Part shown: piece by piece, positions 9,399 through 16,148 of the stretch
Position numbering within the stretch: position 1 is the stretch's first letter
How the letters are laid out: every line of letters begins with the position of its first letter
From: Chitinophagaceae bacterium
Lineage (GTDB): Bacteria > Bacteroidota > Bacteroidia > Chitinophagales > Chitinophagaceae
DNA length: 16,148 bases
NCBI GenBank assembly: GCA_025924755.1
Contig: JAICHT010000044.1
Span: forward strand, 1-16,148
Direction of reading: 5' to 3'
Notes under the pieces: model-generated
The model's input: only the letters and a program-made list of their open reading frames with translations
Database searches by the model: none
Told to the model about the DNA's origin: nothing
Made by a program: the position numbers and the translations under genes

Positions 9399-10979
9399 AT
9401 GCATACAATAAAACGTTCTTTTAGTATATTACTTTTCGCAGCTTTTATTTATTCTTTTCTATTTGTGTTTATACCGGGCTGCCATAATATATCCCGAAAT
9501 AATACCCATCCCGAAATTGCAGAGGAAAGTATAGAAAGAGGCAAGTCGTTATCGGCCGTATATTGCCAGTCCTGTCACTCCTTGCCCGATCCGTCTCTTG
9601 CTGATACACACACCTGGGAAAAAGGCATCTTACCCAATATGGGCCCGAAACTGGGAATTTTTAAATTTGAGAACAAAGCCTATCCTTATTTTAAATATGA
9701 TTTTAATTTAAGCCACGACTTTTATCCTTTAAAACCTTTATTGAAACCAGATGAATGGAAAAGCATTATGGATTATTATATGGCTACTTCACCCGATAGC
9801 GTGAATGCTGCTGCTAATGACCAACCAATCGGTGAAGGATTACCTGGTTTTTCTGCCATCGTTCCTGCGTTCACTTACCCGTCTCCGGCCGTTTCGCTGG
9901 TTAAAATAAACGAGCAAAATCCCGATCATGATATAATAGTAAGCGATGCGATAAAACATACGATATACCGTTTTAATAAGCAATTACAACCTATTGATTC
10001 TTTTGATAGTAAAGGCCCGGTAGTAGATATCGAAATTGAAAAAGATAATTGGCTGGCATGCAATATCGGCGTATTAAATCCTAATAACGGAAAGTTTGGA
10101 AGCGGTGAATACCTGCATATGAATGCGGCCGGAAAACTACAGGCAGATTCTGCAATATTATTCAAAAACCTGGCGAGGCCGGTGCAGCTCACAGCAGCCG
10201 ATCTTAATAACGATCAAAAAACAGATTATGTAGTGTGCGAATTTGGCTTTTTAACCGGCGCGCTTAGCTGGATGGAAAATCTGGGAAACGGAAAATTTGA
10301 TCGTCATGTATTAAGGCCTTTGCCTGGTGCTGTAAAAGCTTATGTACAGGATTACAATCATGATGGCTTGCCGGATTTGTGGGTGCTGTTTGCACAAGGC
10401 GAAGAAGGCATTTTTCTTTTTACCAACAAAGGCCACGGCCAATTTGAGCAGAAAGAAGTACTGCGGTTTCCGCCTATATATGGTTCTTCGTATTTTGAAC
10501 TGGATGATTTCAATAAAGACGGCGAGCCCGATATTGTATATACCTGTGGTGATAATGCCGACTATTCTACCATATTAAAACCTTACCACGGAACATACAT
10601 TTTTATAAACGATGGCAAAAATAATTTTAAGCAACAATACTTTTTTCATATCAACGGCTGCTACAAAGCCATTGCACGCGATTATGATGGTGACGGCGAT
10701 CTGGACATTGCTACTATCTCTTTTTTTTCAGATTATACACGCCGTCCGCAGGAAAGCTTTGTTTACCTGCAAAACAATGGCAACTTTTCATTTAAACCTT
10801 TTACTACTAAAGAAGCTCAATCAGGCCGGTGGCTTACTATGGATGCAGGAGATATAGACGGCGATGGAAAGATTGATTTAATATTGGGCAACTTTTCTAT
10901 TGGTCCAGTCATGATAAAATCTAAAGTGGATTGGAAAAGCGGCCCGCCATTTATTATTTTAAAAAATACAACTAAGTAG
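9399..10979 (+). CDS. Cytochrome c-domain / FG-GAP propeller fusion lipoprotein
   Basis: This 526-residue protein begins with a long hydrophobic signal ending in lipobox IPGC (Cys28). A small class I cytochrome c-like domain follows. The haem-attachment motif CQSCH lies at 56-60 and is preceded by ERGKSLSAVY. Met81 in LPNMGPKLG is a candidate sixth ligand, and the helix DEWKSIMDYYM at about 117-127 resembles the C-terminal cytochrome c helix. From about residue 165 to the end, seven propeller-like repeats can be counted. The last five carry DxDxDG-like loops (DLNNDQKTD, DYNHDGLPD, DFNKDGEPD, DYDGDGDLD, DIDGDGKID) and the first two have lost them. It should sit on the envelope with a covalently bound haem and act in electron transfer, but no donor or acceptor is known. 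It lies 112 bases after the larger propeller gene and 36 bases before the thioredoxin-like gene. The haem claim rests on one motif plus its local context. Confidence 0.88.
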   Translation: MHTIKRSFSILLFAAFIYSFLFVFIPGCHNISRNNTHPEIAEESIERGKSLSAVYCQSCHSLPDPSLADTHTWEKGILPNMGPKLGIFKFENKAYPYFKYDFNLSHDFYPLKPLLKPDEWKSIMDYYMATSPDSVNAAANDQPIGEGLPGFSAIVPAFTYPSPAVSLVKINEQNPDHDIIVSDAIKHTIYRFNKQLQPIDSFDSKGPVVDIEIEKDNWLACNIGVLNPNNGKFGSGEYLHMNAAGKLQADSAILFKNLARPVQLTAADLNNDQKTDYVVCEFGFLTGALSWMENLGNGKFDRHVLRPLPGAVKAYVQDYNHDGLPDLWVLFAQGEEGIFLFTNKGHGQFEQKEVLRFPPIYGSSYFELDDFNKDGEPDIVYTCGDNADYSTILKPYHGTYIFINDGKNNFKQQYFFHINGCYKAIARDYDGDGDLDIATISFFSDYTRRPQESFVYLQNNGNFSFKPFTTKEAQSGRWLTMDAGDIDGDGKIDLILGNFSIGPVMIKSKVDWKSGPPFIILKNTTK

Positions 10980-11015
10980 TTCAAAATTTAATTAAAGAAT
11001 ATAAAGTATAAGCAT

Positions 11016-11519
11016 ATGCAATCTATCAAAAGAAACTTAGGAATTTCCTTATTGCTACTAGTGATTTTTGGTTTTATGAGTTCATTTAATTCTACCAAAA
11101 AAGCCGGGGAAATACCACCATTCAAAATGTTGCAAACAAACGGAAGGTATTTTACAGCAATGGATATACCGAGAGAAAAGCCAATCGTGATTATTTATTT
11201 TGCACCGGATTGTGAACACTGCCAGGTATTGATGAATGAGCTGTTTAAAAAAATGCCTGCTTTTAAAAATACGGAACTGGTACTGGTTACCTTTAAATCT
11301 ATAGAAGAAGTGGCCGATTTTGAAAAAGCATATGGCACACGGAAATACGATAACATCCATGTAGGTACCGAAGGCAATACTTTTTTTCTGCGGATGTATT
11401 ACAAAATACAAAACACGCCATTTACTATTTTATATGATAAAAACGGCAAAGCTATCTGTTCCTACAGGGCCAAAACGCCGGTTGATGATTTGATCAGCCA
11501 TATCAACCAGCTTAAATAA
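11016..11519 (+). CDS. Exported thioredoxin-like (redoxin) protein with CEHC active site
   Basis: This 167-residue protein has a hydrophobic N-terminal segment at about 9-23 and no lipobox cysteine, so it is either secreted to the periplasm or anchored there by its signal. The thioredoxin fold is seen as IVIIYFAPDCEHCQVL, with the CxxC pair at Cys66 and Cys69 after a beta strand. The cis-proline loop NTPFTILYDKNGK (Pro135) and a final amphipathic helix follow. It belongs to the broad AhpC/TSA-redoxin group related to ResA and TlpA. The exact reaction is unknown; a disulfide reductant role in the periplasm is most likely. The start is 36 bases after the cytochrome-propeller gene with no terminator between them, so co-transcription is likely. 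It could serve that protein's CxxCH cysteines before haem attachment, but this is inference from position. Confidence 0.88.
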   Translation: MQSIKRNLGISLLLLVIFGFMSSFNSTKKAGEIPPFKMLQTNGRYFTAMDIPREKPIVIIYFAPDCEHCQVLMNELFKKMPAFKNTELVLVTFKSIEEVADFEKAYGTRKYDNIHVGTEGNTFFLRMYYKIQNTPFTILYDKNGKAICSYRAKTPVDDLISHINQLK

Positions 11520-11541
11520 TAATTTAAGCAAACGATTTTAA

Positions 11542-13041
11542 TTATAACATCGCATCATCGTGTGCCTGGTGCATGGCTTTTTTTAAAGCGGGATATAAGC
11601 TTTTAAACAACCTTCTGTTTTTTTGATGGATAGCATGGTTGTTTTTATCCGGCATAATATACACAGGAGTTTCTTCGGTTAATGATGAATACGTATGAAC
11701 TATATCCAGTTGCTTAAGTGCAAAATAAGCAGCACCAGCAGCAGAAGCATCCTGCGTCTGCACCAGGCAAAGTTTTTTCCCGGTGATATCAGCCAGCAGT
11801 TGCATCCATAAGCCGGAATGGATAAAGCCACCGCTTACGTTAATTTGTTCAATAGCCTCCGATAGTTGCTCCACTATATCCAGCACATCAGATAATGCAT
11901 AGCAGATACCTTCTAAAACAGCCCGTAAAAAAAAGTCTTGTGTATGATGCGGCTTGATACCAAAAAATACACCGCAGCTTTTGGCATCCCAAATTGGCGC
12001 CCGTTCGCCGTTTAAATAAGGTAAAAACAAAAGTCCATCGCTACCGTTTGGTACTTGTGATATTCTATCAAACAATGCCGTATAATCATTGGGATTGGGT
12101 GAAGGAATCTGTAAAAAATTTTTTAAAAGCCACTCTACCGCATTACCGCCATTGTTGGTAGGGCCGCCGCAAATAAAAGTGTTTGCATCCAGGTAGTAAC
12201 TAAACAGCATGGTATCGTAATGAAAAATAGGTTGCGCATGCGCAATTCTTACAGCACCGCTTGAGCCGATTGTAAGAGCAGCAATGCCTTTTTCAATAGC
12301 AAAGCTTCCCAGGTTGGCTAGGCAGCCGTCGCTGGCGCCAATTACGAAAGGCATATTCCTGTTAATGGTTAATATGCTAGCAATCTCTTCTTTTAAATTG
12401 GATCGTTTATAATCAGTAGCTACCGGTTGCGAGAGCCTCTCAGCATTAATGCCGGCTACACTTAAAGCTTCTATATTCCAGGTAAATTGTTTGATATCAA
12501 ACAAGCCGGTGGCAGAGGCAAGCGAATAGTCAATTTCAAATTCATGAAACAACTTATACCAGATGTATTCTTTTATGGAAATGAACTTATGTGTTTGTTG
12601 AAACAGGTTGGGATTATTTTCTTTGATCCAGGTTATTTTGCACAAAGGCAGCATGGAGTGTATAGGCGTGCCGGTGTTTTCGTAAATGCTTTTTCCGGTA
12701 GCAGAAGCCATAAGGCGTTCGGCAATATCAGCGCTCCGGGTATCATTCCATACCATCATATCAGCCAAGGCATCACCGCCGGCAGAAACCGGAATCAAGC
12801 TATGCATAGCGCTGCTCAGGCAAATGGCAGTTGGTGATGTTTGAGTTTGATGAACTACATTCTGAACACAATATAAAAATGCCTGCCAAATAGTTTCAGG
12901 GTTTTGTTCGCTATAATGAGGTTGCGGATGCAAGGTGGGATAATGCTGTTGCACTGCATATATAACCTGCCCGGTAAAATTTACCGCAACCGCTTTCGTA
13001 CTGCCGGTGCCAATATCAATACCTAAAATATATGGTTGCAT
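11542..13041 (-). CDS. gntK: Gluconokinase, FGGY family (GntK type)
   Basis: This cytoplasmic enzyme should phosphorylate D-gluconate with ATP to 6-phosphogluconate, feeding the pentose phosphate or Entner-Doudoroff route. At 499 residues it has normal FGGY length. The N-terminal phosphate-binding motif is GIDIGTGSTKAV (7-18). Gluconokinase-like segments follow: SSAMHSLIPV (76-85), WNDTRS (98-103) and GTPIHSMLPLCKI (124-136). The probable catalytic Asp238 lies in FVIGASDGCLANLG. The ATPase-domain features TIGSSGAVR (257-265), GGPTNNGG (292-299), LNGERAPIWD (343-352) and SGGF (403-406) are all present. The run of motifs resembles the Bacillus subtilis GntK type more than xylulokinase or glycerol kinase. 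It is convergent with the thioredoxin-like gene (22 bases between stops) and divergent from otsAB. No gluconate transporter, GntR regulator or 6-phosphogluconate dehydrogenase is adjacent. Substrate assignment within FGGY kinases from sequence alone keeps some doubt. Confidence 0.85.
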   Translation of the reverse strand: MQPYILGIDIGTGSTKAVAVNFTGQVIYAVQQHYPTLHPQPHYSEQNPETIWQAFLYCVQNVVHQTQTSPTAICLSSAMHSLIPVSAGGDALADMMVWNDTRSADIAERLMASATGKSIYENTGTPIHSMLPLCKITWIKENNPNLFQQTHKFISIKEYIWYKLFHEFEIDYSLASATGLFDIKQFTWNIEALSVAGINAERLSQPVATDYKRSNLKEEIASILTINRNMPFVIGASDGCLANLGSFAIEKGIAALTIGSSGAVRIAHAQPIFHYDTMLFSYYLDANTFICGGPTNNGGNAVEWLLKNFLQIPSPNPNDYTALFDRISQVPNGSDGLLFLPYLNGERAPIWDAKSCGVFFGIKPHHTQDFFLRAVLEGICYALSDVLDIVEQLSEAIEQINVSGGFIHSGLWMQLLADITGKKLCLVQTQDASAAGAAYFALKQLDIVHTYSSLTEETPVYIMPDKNNHAIHQKNRRLFKSLYPALKKAMHQAHDDAML

Positions 13042-13327
13042 AGTATATAAAACTGTTTCGCTTACCTAAATCTTCATTAATAAATACCTGAATTTAATAT
13101 GGAGCTGTATATTTTTCAGAATAATTTTTAACAGCTCGTATTTCATAAGATTAAGAATGGTCTTGGTTTCTTGGATTGATTAACAGACGGGCCGTAATAA
13201 ATAATTTTCCTGAGGGCTTTTATCAGACATTGTAGCAGAAATCACAAATCTTAAAGTATGGCCTGCCTGCTCCCAATGGCTTAGTTTTTGGTTGGTTACT
13301 ATTATAAAATAAGAAGTAGGTATTATT
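13042..13327. other. Divergent promoter region between gntK and otsAB
   Basis: These 286 bases hold no convincing gene. Two weak matches to the -7 element face otsAB: TAATTTTC at 13202-13209 (a TTG lies 23 bases upstream) and TAGTTTTT at 13282-13289. Neither has an ideal -33 element. An inverted repeat near the gntK side is listed separately. No Shine-Dalgarno sequence precedes the otsAB start. Confidence 0.5.
13102..13137. repeat. Short inverted repeat upstream of gntK
   Basis: GAGCTGT at 13102-13108 and its exact complement ACAGCTC at 13131-13137 are separated by 22 AT-rich bases. The centre of the repeat lies about 80 bases upstream of the gntK start codon. The half-sites are centred 29 bases apart, close to three helical turns, which would suit a regulator binding one face of the DNA. 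It is not followed by a T tract on either strand that would make it a terminator. A seven-base match can also arise by chance. Confidence 0.35.
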
Positions 13328-15565
13328 ATGGGGAGACTGATTATTATTTCAAACAGGTTGCCGATTTCAGTAGATAGGGTGGGAGATGATATTGTGATAC
13401 GTCAAAGCTCCGGTGGCTTGGTATCTGCTATTAAAAGCTATTTTGAACGGTCGGATATTGATACGTCCCAATATTCAGAAGCTATCTGGCTGGGAACCAT
13501 GGATGCTGCCGAGGAAGACTGGAATGCTGCAAATGAAATGGGTGGTGTCCCATCGGACTTTAAAATAGAAACCATTTTTACCGACAAAGACGTATATGAC
13601 GGCTTTTATAATGGCTTTGCAAACTCTACGCTATGGCCGCTTTTCCACTATTTCCCATCTTTGGTGGAATATAAAAAAGAGTATTTTGAAGCTTATCTTA
13701 AAGTAAACCAGCAATTTGCTGATAAACTGGTTGAAATTTACCAACCTGGTGACACTATCTGGATACATGATTACCAATTAATGTCTTTGTCCAAGCTGAT
13801 ACGTAAAAGGCTTCCGGGGGCTACTATCGGCTTCTTTTTACATATCCCATTTCCTTCTTACGAAATATTTCGGCTGCTGCCTACGGTATGGAAGCATTCC
13901 ATATTGGAAGGAATGCTGGGTGCCGATCTCATCGGTTTTCATACGTACGATTATGTGCAGCATTTCATTCAGTCCATAAAAATGGTACTCAAGGTAGACT
14001 CGCAATTCAATACGATTAATTACAACGGGCGGGTTATAAAAACCGATTTGTTTCCTATTGGTATTGATTACCAAAAATTTCGGGAAGCAATAAATGATGA
14101 GAAAACAATAAGAGTGGGTACAAGCCTTGAAGAGCGTTTTTACAACAAAAAAATTATATTTTCTGTTGACCGTTTGGATTATACAAAAGGCGTCAGCTTT
14201 CGGCTGGAAGGCTATGAAGAGTTTTTAGAGAAACATCCCGAATGGATGAAGAAAGTAGTTTTTATATTGAATATTATTCCGTCACGCGATTTGATTGCTG
14301 CCTATATTGAACGTAAAAAACTTATTGAAGAAAAGATCAGCACCATAAATGGCCGTTTTTCTACGCTGGAGTGGCAACCTATTATATATCGATATAATCA
14401 TCTTTCGTTTGAAGAATTATGTGCTTTGTACCAGATTGCCGATGTAGCGTTGATCACTCCTTTGCGTGATGGAATGAACCTGGTAGCAAAAGAATATGTG
14501 GCTAGCTGTATAGACAAGGGTGTTTTAATATTAAGCGAACTTACAGGTGCTGCCAGCGAACTGAATGAAGCCATATTAGTAAATCCCACCGACTGTTCGG
14601 AAGTAGCGGATGCGATACAAACTGCTTTAACCATGCCGTTGATGGAACAGCGTTCCCTTTTATCGCATATGCAAAAAAGATTGAAGGACTACGATGTGGT
14701 GAAATGGATAAACGATTTTTTGGAGCAATTGGTTACGGTAAAAAAAGACCAGGAAAAGCTGGTGGTAAAAGTGCTGGATGGTGCTACGATTAAAGAAATG
14801 CTGCAACGCTACCAGTCTGCAAGCAAACGTTGTATTATGCTGGATTATGATGGTACATTGGCACCCATAACAAAGCTGCCTTCCATGGCAGTTCCGGATG
14901 ATAATTTGTTGGGCTTAATGACACAGCTTTCAGGTATTGAAAATAATGAAATAGTAATTATTAGCGGAAGAGACGCCGATACCTTACAAGAGTGGTTGGG
15001 TCATCTTCCTATTACTTTAGTGGCAGAACATGGCGCCCTCACCCGTTTCAAAGGCGAGGAGTGGCAGCAAAAAGGCAGCTATTCAGCCGACTGGAAAGAC
15101 AAGGTGCGGCCTTTGCTGGAACTTTTTGTAAGCCGGTGCGCCGGTTCTTTTACAGAAGAAAAGAAAAACACCCTGGCATGGCACTACCGCAATACTGCGC
15201 CGGATTTAGGCTTTATCCGTTCAAGAGAACTTATGAACAGCCTGCAGCAATTAACTACCAATACGCCGCTTCAGGTAGTAGATGGCAATAAGGTACTTGA
15301 AGTAAGGATGATAGGAGTAGATAAAGGTGCGACTGCCATAAACCTTGTCGATCACTTTAAACCCGATTTCATAATGTGCATTGGAGATGATACTACGGAT
15401 GAAGATATGTTTAAGGCTTTGAATGATAAGGCATATACTATTAAAATAGGTAAAGCCAATACTGCTGCACAACATACGCTGTTATTGCAAACAGAGGTAC
15501 TGCCATTATTAAAACAATTTGTTGCCTGCGCCAAAAAGGAAGAATATGGATTTTCACACAGTTAA
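13328..15565 (+). CDS. otsAB: Bifunctional trehalose-6-phosphate synthase / trehalose-6-phosphate phosphatase
   Basis: This 745-residue cytoplasmic fusion should make trehalose in two steps: UDP-glucose plus glucose-6-phosphate to trehalose-6-phosphate, then dephosphorylation. Residues 1-475 are a GT20 glycosyltransferase. It starts with the typical MGRLIIISNRLP, and residues matching the E. coli OtsA active site can be placed: Arg10, Tyr94 and Trp103 (FYNGFANSTLWPLFHY), Asp148 (HDYQLM), and Arg282 and Lys287 (DRLDYTKG). The nucleotide-sugar end PLRDGMNLVAKEYV is also present. Residues about 495-740 are a HAD phosphatase with nucleophile motif DYDGT (Asp506, Asp508), motif II ISGRD, and the acidic metal motif GDDTTDED (Asp687, Asp688). 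Both halves look catalytically complete. Trehalose normally protects against osmotic, desiccation or heat stress. The gene stands alone, divergent from gntK, and a cation antiporter gene follows after 191 bases. Confidence 0.96.
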   Translation: MGRLIIISNRLPISVDRVGDDIVIRQSSGGLVSAIKSYFERSDIDTSQYSEAIWLGTMDAAEEDWNAANEMGGVPSDFKIETIFTDKDVYDGFYNGFANSTLWPLFHYFPSLVEYKKEYFEAYLKVNQQFADKLVEIYQPGDTIWIHDYQLMSLSKLIRKRLPGATIGFFLHIPFPSYEIFRLLPTVWKHSILEGMLGADLIGFHTYDYVQHFIQSIKMVLKVDSQFNTINYNGRVIKTDLFPIGIDYQKFREAINDEKTIRVGTSLEERFYNKKIIFSVDRLDYTKGVSFRLEGYEEFLEKHPEWMKKVVFILNIIPSRDLIAAYIERKKLIEEKISTINGRFSTLEWQPIIYRYNHLSFEELCALYQIADVALITPLRDGMNLVAKEYVASCIDKGVLILSELTGAASELNEAILVNPTDCSEVADAIQTALTMPLMEQRSLLSHMQKRLKDYDVVKWINDFLEQLVTVKKDQEKLVVKVLDGATIKEMLQRYQSASKRCIMLDYDGTLAPITKLPSMAVPDDNLLGLMTQLSGIENNEIVIISGRDADTLQEWLGHLPITLVAEHGALTRFKGEEWQQKGSYSADWKDKVRPLLELFVSRCAGSFTEEKKNTLAWHYRNTAPDLGFIRSRELMNSLQQLTTNTPLQVVDGNKVLEVRMIGVDKGATAINLVDHFKPDFIMCIGDDTTDEDMFKALNDKAYTIKIGKANTAAQHTLLLQTEVLPLLKQFVACAKKEEYGFSHS

Positions 15566-15639
15566 CATTTGATCAGCAGCAGGTTTTAGAAACAATAATT
15601 TAACACCCATATTTCCATTTATAGCCCTCAAATTGATGG

Positions 15640-15671
15640 TTTTATCTAAACCGGGCATAATAGTAGCTTTG
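15640..15671 (+). promoter_or_regulatory. Candidate promoter for the antiporter gene, overlapped by a GC-rich inverted repeat
   Basis: TAGCTTTG at 15664-15671 matches the Bacteroidota -7 consensus TAnnTTTG at every fixed position. TTTT at 15640-15643, 20 bases upstream, is a three-of-four match to the -33 TTTG. The start would be near 15678, leaving a leader of about 80 bases before the ATG at 15757. The imperfect arms CCGGGC (15651-15656) and GCCCCGG (15671-15677) flank the -7 element and could be an operator or a hairpin. Confidence 0.45.
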
Positions 15672-15756
15672 CCCCGGTATCCGTGCCTCATTATGTAATG
15701 CTACAATAGAACATATGGCATTTGCATAAGCAATTTTTTTTCTATTAAACTGTTTT

Positions 15757-16148
15757 ATGGGAGTGATTGATACCGAGTACCTGTTAATTATATTGTGTAG
15801 CCTGGTAGTATTGTCTTACTTTTTTTCTATTATCAGCACTACTATCAAAGTTCCGTCTGTATTGCTTTTATTGTTTGCCGGTATTGGTTTTAAACTTATA
15901 TCTAATGCTAACAACTTTAATTTAATATTACCGGCAAACCTGGTAGAAGGCTTAGGAGTAGTAGGATTGATAATGATCGTGTTGGAAGCCGGTCTTGATT
16001 TGAAGCTCGACAAAAGCAAAGTAAAATTAATACGGGATTCTTTTTTGGCGGCCTTGCTGATATTGATTTTGTCTACCGCAGGCGTCACTTATATTTTATA
16101 TTTCTGGCTGCGTGAAGATTTGATCAGGTGCATTATATATGCCTTGCC
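15757..16148 (+). CDS. Cation:proton antiporter, CPA-type (N-terminal 130 residues, partial)
   Basis: This reading frame starts at the ATG at 15757 and is cut by the right edge of the window. It encodes an inner-membrane protein with at least four hydrophobic segments, at about residues 7-27, 33-49, 62-80 and 95-117. The segment GLGVVGLIMIVLEAGLDLKL (65-84) is characteristic of the NhaP/CPA1-like sodium/proton exchangers annotated in Bacteroidota. These exchange Na+ or K+ for H+ across the inner membrane to control pH and salt. The ion-binding aspartates expected in the middle of the protein lie beyond the window, so the exact ion cannot be judged. Its place after the trehalose gene fits an osmotic or ionic stress setting, but a shared promoter is unlikely because 191 bases with a separate promoter candidate lie between them. 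Confidence 0.8.
   Translation, partial: MGVIDTEYLLIILCSLVVLSYFFSIISTTIKVPSVLLLLFAGIGFKLISNANNFNLILPANLVEGLGVVGLIMIVLEAGLDLKLDKSKVKLIRDSFLAALLILILSTAGVTYILYFWLREDLIRCIIYAL

Noticed and set aside
11209..11226. Second haem-binding site in the redoxin (CEHC)
   Set aside because: The motif is CxxC followed by Gln, not CxxCH, and sits in a thioredoxin active-site context, so it is a redox disulfide rather than a haem site.
11520..11541. Bidirectional terminator between the redoxin and gntK stops
   Set aside because: The 22-base gap is AT-rich but contains no stem-loop that I can pair, so no terminator is called.
1..13041. A gluconate pathway linking the gluconate 2-dehydrogenase subunit 3-family gene with gntK
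   Set aside because: The genes are 11 kb apart and separated by unrelated transcription units. The family name is broad in Bacteroidota and does not establish gluconate as substrate.
15816..16088. 90-codon minus-strand open frame at the right end
   Set aside because: It overlaps the antiporter gene, whose plus-strand translation shows membrane helices and a family motif. The antisense product is low-complexity with no recognisable domain.

Overview
The window looks like chromosomal DNA from a Bacteroidota bacterium, most likely of the Chitinophagaceae/Sphingobacteriia type. The grounds are a SusC/SusD-type outer-membrane pair, several SPII lipoproteins, AT-rich leaders without Shine-Dalgarno sequences, and promoter-like sequences that fit the Bacteroidota TTTG / TAnnTTTG pattern. 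The taxonomic placement is inferred from gene content and style, not from a marker gene.

Layout. (1) Positions 1-219, minus strand: the N-terminus of a gluconate 2-dehydrogenase subunit 3-family lipoprotein, cut by the window edge. (2) 220-582: a divergent, gene-free promoter region. (3) 583-5592: a SusC-like TonB-dependent transporter and its SusD-like lipoprotein. The susD gene is broken by an apparent one-base deletion near 4706, and the pair is closed by a strong intrinsic terminator at 5621-5651. (4) 5693-11519: three exported proteins on the same strand. The first is a 1197-residue lipoprotein with two tandem propeller-plus-ASPIC/UnbV units. The second is a 526-residue lipoprotein that fuses a c-type haem-binding domain (CQSCH) to a predicted seven-bladed FG-GAP propeller. 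The third is a small exported thioredoxin-like protein with a CEHC site. (5) 11542-13041, minus strand: a GntK-type gluconokinase, convergent with the thioredoxin gene. (6) 13328-15565: a bifunctional trehalose-6-phosphate synthase/phosphatase, divergent from gntK. (7) 15757-16148: the start of a cation:proton antiporter, cut by the window edge.

How the genes may work together. SusC and SusD would form a surface-binding and TonB-driven import complex. No glycan-degrading enzyme is encoded nearby, so the substrate is unknown. The propeller lipoproteins and the thioredoxin-like protein form a compact exported group next to the transporter. The haem motif and the CxxC protein suggest a redox function at the cell envelope. 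This group (5693-11519, possibly with susCD) is the best candidate here for a poorly described system. The right-hand third is ordinary housekeeping and stress metabolism: gluconate phosphorylation, trehalose synthesis and ion homeostasis.

No tRNA, rRNA, CRISPR array, insertion sequence or integration site was recognised.
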